Both the position numbers and the translations under genes were made by a program. Below the pieces are notes generated by a model. It was not told where the DNA came from, made no database searches, and saw nothing but the letters and a program-made list of their open reading frames with translations. A stretch of 64,000 nucleotides of DNA from Fagopyrum homotropicum (taxonomy: Eukaryota > Streptophyta > Magnoliopsida > Caryophyllales > Polygonaceae): assembly GCA_033239125.1 (NCBI GenBank), contig BSWB01000002.1, positions 159,557,909-159,621,908 on the forward strand. The letters are read 5' to 3'. Below, piece by piece: positions 36,619-45,724 of this stretch. How positions within the stretch are numbered: the first letter of the stretch is position 1; each line of letters opens with the position of its first letter.

Positions 36619-38345
36619 TGTTCGCTCCAAACGGTGTGTGAAAGCTTTAAATTTATAACCCTAGACTTAAGCTTAAAACAAGGATGCGAACCCACAGTGT
36701 ACGGGTCAATCGTAGTAAAAGCAAGAAAATTCCAGGGGTCGATCACAGGGACTCGGTGAAACAAAGTCAACACGGTATGCTACGTTAGTTCTAACCACAA
36801 GAGCGATTAACACAATCAAAGATGAATAAGAAGTCAATAAAGCAAACATGCAATTCTAAGGATTAAAGCATCTAGTTGTGGTTCCAACTCAAGATCTATA
36901 GATAAGCGGACAAAGCTGAGATTTTTGCGTGGGGAAGGCGTTACTAAAGTGGAGTAGATCACCGGGTAAGTCTCACTACACACTAATCCTAAACCGTAAC
37001 TCCTATTACCGGGTAAGTCTCAAGGAATCAAGATAAAGAACTATAACCTCAAACTAACACACCATCTAAGGGAAAAGAATCAACCTTTACCGGGTAAGTC
37101 TCAGGCTAACTCACGAAGATGGGATGGAAGCACACTCAAACCCCAATAAAGGATAAACCTTTATTACCTACACTTATGATCGTTGGTACACAAACTAAGG
37201 AATTACCGGGTAAGTCTCATCCTAAGCTTGCTTTGAACCAGGAAGGTGTAATAAGAATAGGATTTGGCAAACTCTAACACTTAACTCTCAGTTACGGATC
37301 AAATAAGTCACCTCGGTCAGAAGAATTCCACCCCGGCCGAGATGTTCATCAACCGAACGAGATGCTTAGGGTTAAGGTTAAAGACTCGAACTTTCAGGAT
37401 CCTACTGGAATCTAAGATTATTCTATCATTGTTTTTCCCACAACCTTCAGCCAATCACCCTAGAATCACACAAGGAAATTAGCCACTCATCATCATAATG
37501 AAAGTATTAAAATATATAGGAAGAAGGTGAATATTTGAACAAAGAAGAATTTAATGAAAAGACTTCAATAACTGAATCAAATATCACAACAAAGCGTTCT
37601 TTGGATAATAATCCAACAAGACAAGACAACAATTGAGGGAATTGAAGACAATCTTACAAAACCCTTCAATAAAGCTATAAAAGCTATGAACTTCAATCTT
37701 CCTTCAACCTTCAAAAAGGTTCTTCAAATCTCCCAACTTGGAGTAGGTTGCTGCTGCGTATTTTTCGGTGTAAGCGGGATGTTGGAATTGTGGAAATCCA
37801 ACCCTTTTTATAGGAAAATAACCCTCCAAAGATAATAAATCTTAGAAAGATATTTTCCCATAAATATAGGTAAAATATATGATTCTGCATATCTCTTTCC
37901 TTCCAGGAGCCAAGCCCAAAAATATAAGATCACTTTCCAAATTTAAAAGATCTCATCCAAGAATAAAATATTCTCGCCGCGTCCTAGGTATTCGCCTCGG
38001 TCGAGTCGGCGTCTCTGGATCACCTCGGTCGAGGTGAATCTGTGGTCAACCGAGGTGACTCACGACTGAATGTGAAATCTCTCAAAACTGGTCCAAAGTA
38101 AATCTTTAATCCATGGCTATGCTCCCTGGATGTAGCTCCAAATGACTCATGACTCCTTTTGCTCCTTTTTGATGCAAAACGTACCATATTACCTGCAATT
38201 ACAACGAAACTAGGTGTAGACCTCGATTCTCGCGAAGGTAGATGAAATGGTAGCAAAATCACATAATGTACATACAAACATGCAGATTATGAAAGATAAA
38301 ACATCCAAACAAACCCCAAAATATAGACTATAATTCATGCTATCA
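36619..38345 (-). repeat. 5' LTR of the Athila-like element
   Basis: 1727 bp, same length as the 3' LTR with no indels, offset 4670. It lies next to the primer-binding site and so would carry the promoter in the minus orientation. Confidence 0.93.
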
Positions 38346-40064
38346 CGTTACAAAGACTAAGTAAGAGACTTGTCTTACTTTGTAGAAAGGGTATTTCTAG
38401 GTTTTGTCAATACAAAACCAAACTAAGATGGATGCCTATCCTTTTTCAATACAAAGGAACTATACTAGTCTTTCGAGTTTTGCAAACAAGCTTATAAGAA
38501 GGCCTATCCAATGTCAATACAATGGAACTAAAAGCTTTATTGTTGCAAAAACGAATGTTCAATCAAGTGCAAATGGCTCTCCCTTTTATAGGCATAGGGG
38601 GCCACGGTTTTGGGGAGTTAAAAGAGGTTAAAATCGGTTATGAAAGTTACGTGGAAGTTACTTGGAAGATGGGCCTTGAAGCCCTAGAAAGCCCGAGGCT
38701 CGAGGCCCACATAGGGAGCCCAAAACCGCTCCCCGGAGCTAGCTTAGAGCTAGCTTATTTTTATTGGTCCAAACACTTCCAATGAGCTTCATTCACTTTA
38801 ATATAGCTAGGGTAAGCTCCAAGATCCTCAAACACTCAATATCTTAGCTCAAGCTAGTGTAGCTCCTTAAGAAACTCACTAGTTGCTTCATTGACATTCA
38901 CTAAGCATTTGAGCTTGGATTGCTCCCAAATTTTAACCACATATTCTTTAGCCAATATAAGGCCTAAGAACCAAAGGTGTGCCGATAAAATGTGGCTAAA
39001 AATCCCAAAACGTCGGCCTTCTAAAAGCTAGCACAAGTTGACCTTGTCGTGAATTACCTTGCTTTGATTTGACTCCCCTTATAATACTAGTTGTTCTTAG
39101 TGCCGGTCACTTGTCTTGCCTCCCGCAACCCGGACCATAGTGACACACATTTGTACAACTCATTGCACCTTGTCTCAAGACAAGCTCAACGGTTACAATG
39201 AAGACTTATCCCAAATCTCCAACACAGATGAGGCGGCCAGTGGTGAGAGAAGACAACCATCCCGGGGAGGCTCGTTCGGCGGCGGAAGAGGGACTGGCAG
39301 GGGCTCCGATGGCGAGGAGCAAGGCGAGGCAGGGAAGGGGATCCGACAGGACGAGCCGGACAGGGCCGAAATGGTGGTGCTTTGCTCCGTTCTCCGGCGA
39401 CGAAAGGCAGGGGCGAGGACGGTCTGCAGTGGTTGGGAGAAGGCTCCAGTAGGAACAGAGGGGAAGAAACACTGGGCGGCGCAGCTTCGGTCTCCGACAG
39501 TCACGATGGAGGTGAGGCTGCAGAGGAGATGGCTTTGATCCGGTGGTTGGAAGCAGAACAGGTGGTTACATGACGGGACAACAGTGAGGAGCGAGGGTCC
39601 GAGGAGAGGGCTGCAAGGGTGCTCCTGCAGCAACTGCGGGATTAAGAACCAGTCAGGGGTGAGGGAGAGAGTTGTAGCTAGTACATTTGGGTGAAGATGA
39701 AGCAAAGAAGGAAGAAAGATGAGAGGCTGCAGCTACTGAGAGAGTGAGAGAGACACATAGGGGACGCAGATGAGGAGGAAGTGAGGCAGCCAGGGGTCGG
39801 GTAGCTAGGGTTGAGGGGTAGGAGGTGCAGCAGAGTCGGGCTAGGGATGCTAGGCAAGCACACTAGTTGGGCGGCAAGCTGGCAAGGAAAAAGGCCATCA
39901 TCACCTATTTGGCTCAAAGAGAAAGAGGATAAAAGAAAGAAAATAAATAAAATAAAAAGAGTAATAGAATAAACTCGATCCAAATTAATCGGAATGACCT
40001 TTTAGGATCGGAATATATTTCCGAACCTTTCACAAAAATAAATGCGGAAAATAAATACATGGAT

Positions 40065-40066
<2 letters not shown>

Positions 40067-40125
<59 letters not shown>
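40067..40125. repeat. (TA)n microsatellite in the Tekay-like solo LTR
   Basis: Uninterrupted AT run close to the end of the LTR. Confidence 0.95.
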
Positions 40126-40127
<2 letters not shown>

Positions 40128-40247
40128 CTCGAAATTTTTTTTTAATTACGACGTAAAAATACTCGTAACATTGTTTAAGTCATTTAAAGTATCGATAAAA
40201 TCCGAAAAAATATAAAACGCAAACGCGCCAAAATTTGGGGCGTTACA

Positions 40248-40770
40248 AAGACGCATCACTTGATTCTCCCTTACAACATATCTCCATCCGCTCGTTCTTC
40301 TTCGTGGTATAGGGGAGATATTTCCTCTGGTAGAATAGTGCCTGTTATGGCAGTATAGAGTTGGTCTTGCTCAAAGAAGAGGACTTGAACTACTGCACGT
40401 AGTGGAAGCAACTCGTTTTGCGATGCGTGTGCACATGCCTCTATGTAAGCTTTTGATAGCTCATTACACTGAGAAGCCTTTCCTCTCTGAATTTGTCATC
40501 CAAGGATAAGCCTTCAAAATCATACAAATTGATGAACATTGATCAAAGCTAGAAAAAACTTAGAATTATGATTGATCAATATAGCATGTACCTTAAGATA
40601 CAAATCCATAGCTCTATAGAGGCTATCATCGAATAATCTAGCTTAATCTGGCAAAAATAATTCCAAACTATAAGCAATCTCGGATAAGTATCCATCCATC
40701 AACTTCCCAACGTAACTGACATTATGGCTGGATAACTTACACTCCGTCCATTGAAATTATCGACTAAACC
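40248..40770 (-). pseudogene. NPH3/RPT2-like BTB protein pseudogene, NPH3-domain exons
   Basis: The minus strand gives VGKLMDGYLSEIAYSLELFL, then an in-frame stop in the place of the conserved PDxN region, then DDSLYRAMDLYLK ending at a GT donor (40591/40590). The next exon starts at 40511 (KAYPWMTNSER), shifts frame, and continues with ELSKAYIEACAHASQNELLP and LRAVVQVLFFEQ, again shifting before WRYVVRENQVMR, which joins LDMNTIKNRV across the LTR nest. One stop and two frameshifts show the gene is dead. No BTB domain was found upstream, where a Tekay-like LTR begins at 40782. Confidence 0.85.
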
Positions 40771-40781
40771 TTCCTCAAATC

Positions 40782-42336
40782 TGTAGCACCCCAAGTTGTG
40801 GGAACTCGAAGCGCTACGGGCTAGGACCGCACAATGGGTCCCGACCCTCAGAGTAGCAACAACAAACGGATCTTACAACAAGGCACGGACGAATGAAAAC
40901 CAAAACTCAATATAAAACCAAAGGTTTAAACAAAGCAAATCGGAAAAGACTCGCAGCCGTGTTCAAAACAAAAGGGAAACAACAAAAGAAACATAAACCG
41001 ATCCCGTCCTATAATGTACGGGTACCCCGACTGACCACACCATCCGGATCACTCAGCAGCATCCTGAACCTGCGGAACATCTACAACGACGGTATAAAAT
41101 GTTAGCTAACATTCTAGGTATAAGCAAGAGTGTAAAGGCACAAACACACATAAGGTAAGATAAACATATAGCATGCTTGCACACAACCCGTTATTATCTT
41201 TCATTAAGGTTAACCATTACTAATTCAACTTCTTTTGTCACATGATAATCCTTTCGAAACTCGCCTCCACTTCCGTCTACCAATAGGAATAGATTAGTAC
41301 TATCTGTTACCTACGGGTCTGAGTTGCAAGAGCACTTTCCAGTTTTCCCAATACTGAACTGGACAAGCGGTCACCGCCCGGTTATAATACACTTGGGTAT
41401 ATTAAGGTTATAAAGGGTGAATCCTATTCCGGTTATCCGTTATAACATGAATAAACAACACAAACAAGCCAAAACACTCAAACCAATATGCGGAATGAAG
41501 TTAAGTTAGTCCAAGGGACTTACCTCACTCAAAGGTAAACCAAAGGCTCAGGAGCAACTCAAGAAAGCTCAAATTCCCTCAGGAAAGGAGCAAGGAAAGC
41601 ATGTACGAACAAGCAACACTGATCAGGAACGGAACGGTTGCTAGATGTCTATAACTTCTAGTCTCAACGATCTCTAAGAGATCTCCACGAGCTAAGGGCT
41701 CAACCTTAATCTTACAACAACTCAGGGGACAAGGAACAACCACAAGGAACCAAGGAAGGAACGAGGGAAGGAAGGAAGGAAGCAACTCACCAAAGACGGG
41801 AGTCACAGCAGGGAAAGCCGCAGGGGCGGTTGGACAGGGGCGCAGGGGCGACAACACGCAGGGGCGGCCAGGTGCAGGCGCAGGGGCGGCTGCACGACAG
41901 AAGCGTTGTCGGGCTTCTCTTCGACAGAACCCACATCAAGGACAACCAAAGCTCGAACCTTTGGTTCCAACACGTCAAGACTCAACTCCAGGGAGCACGT
42001 TCAGCAAGGTCGTAGGAAGCAAGAAAACGGCTGCAACTCTTAGGGTTTGAAGACGATAGCAAGCAACGGGAAAAAGAGAAAAAGAGAGAATATATAGAGA
42101 AGGGTTGAAAGGATAGAAGGGAGGGCGTCTAGGGTTGAAAAGAGGATAAGGAATCCGGCCCATAAAATAGAATATCGGATATTCTATCTATGGAAGGAAG
42201 ATAAAACGAACGAAAGAAAGATCAGGCACGATCTGTCGTCAGCCGCAGGGGCGGCTGACCCTGCCGCGGGTGCGTCCTGCCGCAGGGGCGGCACTCTTCA
42301 CCACGAGGGCGGTGAAGGCAAAAGACTGGGGTCATA
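40782..42336 (-). repeat. Tekay-like LTR, right end missing
   Basis: It starts TGTAGCACCCCAAG and shares the block TAGGACC.CACAATGGGTC with the copies at 29716 and 58873. It aligns with 20437-22031 to the right, including GC-rich CGCAGGGGCGG repeats (41818-41892 and 42240-42290). No TTACA end is found; similarity stops near 42336. It separates the NPH3 pseudogene from whatever lay upstream. ORFs at 40893, 41579 and 41787-42163 belong to this LTR. Confidence 0.78.
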
Positions 42337-42425
42337 TAAAATCTCCAATCATAACTCTCCAAGAAGGTACTAAGATCGTCTCAACACATTCAACATCATA
42401 TGGTGTGTCGTTAAGATACGAGTAG

Positions 42426-42660
42426 TGTAAGACCCGAGGTCTTAGGGACGTTGTCCCCATGCCAACCATACTCGTGCAGAAACTTTCCAGGAGGTCACCT
42501 ATCTTGAAATTTCTCCCGCACGAGTACGCTTAACTCCAGAGTTATTTGTCCTCACTCTACCACTGGAAAAAGAAGAATTCTTCTTTTCCAGTGGTAGAAT
42601 GAGCACAAATGTGAAAAAAGAAGACTAGTCCCACGGCCGCACGACTTTGGTGATTTATCA
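42426..42660 (-). mobile_element. Cassandra-like LTR carrying a 5S-rRNA-related sequence
   Basis: On the minus strand, about 42545-42465 reads CTCTGGAGTTAAGCGTACTC and later GATAGGTGACCTCCTGGAAAG, clearly related to the inner promoter region of plant 5S rRNA (AGTTAAGCGTGCTTGGGC, GATGGGTGACC). TRIM elements of the Cassandra family carry such 5S-like regions in their LTRs. The plus-strand limits TGTAAGACCC (42426) and GATTTATCA (42660) give TG..CA ends and about 235 bp, but no target duplication is seen, so the limits are tentative. A near-perfect inverted repeat of about 53 bp centred on GAATTC (42551-42603) lies inside. Confidence 0.65.
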
Positions 42661-43770
42661 TACCAGACAACTCTCAAACGTTAAGTATGTATAACAATGT
42701 GAAAAAAGGAAATATGACGAAGCTTACCGAATAAGCTGAATAAATCCGTTCGAATTTAGGATAAGATATGATTTGTTAGAAAAATTTAAAATAAAATATT
42801 TGTTAATTAGTAAATTGAGTAAATATTTTTTAAAATTAATTTGATTTGTTAGAGGAATTTTGAATTTTACATTAAGATATGTTTTGTTGGAGGAAATTTT
42901 AAGCCATATGTATGATTTGGTTTGTTTCAACTGATCTGATTTACGTTAAAAAAACTTGATTGATTAGTTTTAAAAAAATATTTAAATATTGATTTTAAAA
43001 AAATATTATTGGATTAATTTGTGTTTTAAAAAAATATTTAATCCGAGAAAAAACGTGGGACGTCACGTCAGCATTAATATCGTCTGTTTTAATAAAGTAT
43101 ACCGTTTAAAAAATCTCGATTTTTTAAAAAAAATAAACAATTTCCATTTTAAAAAGTTCAGCTTTGTAATTTCTGTTTAATCGATATAAAAATATATGGG
43201 TGTTCTTGTTACCCAAAATTTTAGATAAAATTGATTCTCCGAAAATCTTAGCAATTTTTTTATTTACTAAAAAGTGTTGTTGTTAACCAATTTACTCTTT
43301 GCACCAATTGAGTAGAAATTCCGAAAAACAAACACAAATCTCGTATAGTTGAAAAAACAAAATCGTCAAAGATAGAACTCATCCGTGTACGTAGATAATC
43401 GAAAAACGAACACAATCATAATCGGAATACATAAAATGATTTTAACATTCAAAAAATTCAAACTCTTTCGTGTATAATGAAACATGGAGTAATTAGGAAC
43501 ATAACACGTTTATGAGCAACAACCTGACAATCAGATTGTTCTTGTGGAATATACGGCGACGATACCTGAAAATAAGAATATGTAAAAATTAGTATATCAA
43601 GGGAATTAAACTCTCTTATTCTAAGTATATATAGAGTAAATAGTGAAATCTTCTGAAATACGCTTACTGAATAACGAATCATATTTTTATTTATTTAAAT
43701 TAAAAAACCGCTTATATTGTTATAAATTATTCAATAAAACAAAATACAAAAAAAAGGGATCTAGACCTTT
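42661..43770. other. AT-rich dispersed-repeat sequence, no gene
   Basis: Includes a copy of the GTGGGACGTCACGTCAGC block (about 43053) also seen near 28629 and 44441. ORFs at 42724, 42989, 43458 and 43643 are low-complexity and unsupported. Confidence 0.5.
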
Positions 43771-44350
43771 AGTTTCTTTTAAAATAATTTTTAAGCAGAT
43801 TATAGAGTTATGTAAAATTGGAAAAAAAATACAAAAAAAAAACAGGGATCCAGATCGTATGGTGATATTGTTTCTGTTTAGTTGATATACACGCTATTTT
43901 TAAAAAAAAATTATTTCATTAAAAAAAGGTTGTAGTTTGAAATTAATCTTAAAAAAAATATTAAGAAAATCAGTTATTAATATTTGGTGATATCAGTGAC
44001 CAAGATAAGATCGTTAGTTTCTTTAAAAAAAATTTAAAACAATTCTAAAGTGAGATAAAATTGAAAAAAATAATAATAAAAAATAGGGGTCCAGTATCGT
44101 GATATTAATTCCGTTTGGTTGATAAACACAATATTTTTTTAAATTTATTATTTTATTAAAAAAGGTTGTAGTTTGCAATTAATCTGAAAAAAATATTAGC
44201 AAAATCGGTTATTAATATTTGGTGATATCAGATAAGATCGTTAGTTTCTTTTAAAATTTTCTAAATCAAATTCTATAGTTAGATACAATTGAAAAAAAAA
44301 AAAATTAGGAATCCAGATTGTATGGTGATATTACGGAATGAATCGATGTA
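43771..44350. repeat. ~230-240-bp tandem repeat, about 2.5 copies
   Basis: Units begin TTAGTTTCTTTTAAAA at about 43771, 44014 and 44241 and share ATCGT.TGGTGATATT, TTTGGTTGATA, AAAAAAGGTTGTAGTTTG and TTATTAATATTTGGTGATATC in the same order. No coding sequence. Confidence 0.75.
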
Positions 44351-44611
44351 CATGTTTGTTTTAAATTTTTTTTGCTTTAATAAAAATATTTAAGGGCCTA
44401 ATTAGTAATTTAATAAATATTTAATCCGAGAAAAATTGTGGAGGTGTCACGCGTCAGCATTAATGTCGTTTGTTTTAATAAAGTATGTAGATATAGATAA
44501 CAACATAGAGATTTTGTAGATTTAGTTAAAAAAAATATTTTTTTTTAATTTTATTTTGTTTGGATTTATTTTTTAACGTGCAGGAGAAGTTTAGAGTTTA
44601 GCTTTTCCGGA

Positions 44612-45599
44612 TGGTGCCCAAAGTTTTTTACGTTTCCGTTTGGTACCCCGATTTTTTGGCTTTTCCGGATGGTGCCTAAAGTTTTTCACGTTTCCGCTTG
44701 GTACCCTTGAGGTTTCGATTTTTCCATTCCGTACCCTTATTTTATATATATAAAAAAATGTGATAGGTAAAAAAAATGTGATATGTAAAAAAATTGTTTC
44801 TTCATGCGGAATTAAGTGTTTCTTACTTGAATTGAATCCTACTTTATCTTATAAAGGTTATTAATTTTTAGATTCTTGTAAATATAATTTTTAAAATATT
44901 CATACACAATTGATTACAATAAAACATATTTTAGATAACTCTATGGTGAAAATTAATATTTAAAAAAATCAATAAACATTTATTAAATTATATGAATAGG
45001 CAACCTTTTAACATAAAATTTGAAATTAGTAATCTACTTACTTACTATAGGATATTTGTTGGAGTCTGATTTTGGTCTTATAAAGGCTTGGGCAGTTTGG
45101 CTTTATTATTGAATACATATGAGATGGAGTTGTATAATTATCAATTTACAGTTAGAGCTACTTGAATTATTTTGTATAAAACTAAAAAAAAATTCTTCAT
45201 GTTGATGTAAAATATGATAAAGTATCATGTGCTAATAAATATATTAAAGTCATAAAATAATATGTAAGAATCTTATATTTTAAAAAATATCATAATTTAT
45301 TAATAGTTATTAAAATTTGTTTAATTAAAATATACTTGTCTCTCACCAAAATAAAATAAAATAAAATATACTTGTCTTCGAAATTTATAATATAGAATTG
45401 TTATTATATTTTTTTCTTTTTTTAAAAACTAAATTCAATAGAAGAAACGTTATTTTTTTTTTAAAAAAAAATAAGGGTACGAAAAGGAAAATCGAAACTT
45501 CAAGGGTATCAAGCGGAAACGTGAAAAACTTTGAACACCATTCGAAAAAGCCAAAAACTCGGAGGAACCAAACGGAAACGTAAAAAATTTTGGGTACCA
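44612..45599. mobile_element. Long-inverted-repeat element (MULE or fold-back type), no transposase
   Basis: The left arm (about 44612-44740; TGGTGCCCAAAG, TTTACGTTTCCGTTTGGTA, CACGTTTCCGCTTGGTACCC, TCGATTTTTCC) is matched in inverted order by 45474-45599. The arms are about 125 bp and flank about 730 bp of AT-rich non-coding DNA. Inside each arm a TTTACGTTTCCG..GGTACC block occurs twice in tandem. A clear target duplication was not found, so the class is uncertain. Confidence 0.65.
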
Positions 45600-45724
45600 C
45601 AAAAGTTCATACCTATACATATACATTTTTAGCATGATTACATACAATAGTTTCATAAGAAATAGAGCTAAAAAAATCTGCCCCGCTACTTTCAAAAACT
45701 AAGTCTTCCCTCAATTTCCCGACT

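Larger units (their letters stand above)
31949..38345 (-). mobile_element. Complete, young, non-autonomous Athila-like LTR retrotransposon
   Basis: Two 1727-bp LTRs (31949-33675 and 36619-38345) start TG, end CA and are flanked by the 5-bp direct repeat CGTTA (31944-31948 and 38346-38350). The 2943-bp interior has a tRNA-Asp primer-binding site beside the right LTR, so the element reads on the minus strand. Its single long ORF (35421-36494) has no recognisable protease, reverse transcriptase or RNase H. By eye the LTRs differ at three positions only (31971, 32014 and 33632 against their counterparts), so the insertion is recent. It must depend on proteins from an autonomous relative. Confidence 0.92.
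31453..39224. mobile_element. Solo LTR, probably Ty1/copia type, split by an Athila-like element
   Basis: It starts TGTTGGAG (31453), ends CTCCAACA (39224) and is flanked by the direct repeat CAGAT (31448-31452 and 39225-39229). Without the nested element it is about 1.37 kb. The TGTTGGAG..CTCCAACA ends suit copia LTRs, but no coding region confirms the class. It contains a five-copy tandem repeat of about 40 bp. Small ORFs near 38404-38785 are LTR sequence. Confidence 0.82.
29716..40247 (-). mobile_element. Tekay-like solo LTR, split by nested elements
   Basis: It starts TGTAACATCCCG at 29716, ends GGGGCGTTACA at 40247, and is flanked by the perfect 5-bp direct repeat AAGAC (29711-29715 and 40248-40252). 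Removing the nested insertion (31453-39224 plus one CAGAT) leaves about 2.8 kb, close to the 2658-bp LTR at 58873-61530. No internal coding part is present, so it is a solo LTR made by LTR-LTR recombination. It sits in the NPH3-like pseudogene. ORFs inside it, such as 39116-39538 and 39193-39705 in its GC-rich part, are not genes. Confidence 0.88.

Noticed and set aside
39116..39705. Long overlapping ORFs of 140 and 170 codons on both strands
   Set aside because: They lie in the GC-rich part of a Tekay-like solo LTR, where a lack of stops is expected; the LTR ends and target duplication explain the sequence.
42440..42550. Possible 5S rRNA gene
   Set aside because: Only the inner promoter part is similar, with many changes, and it lies inside a TG..CA repeat typical of Cassandra-type LTRs.
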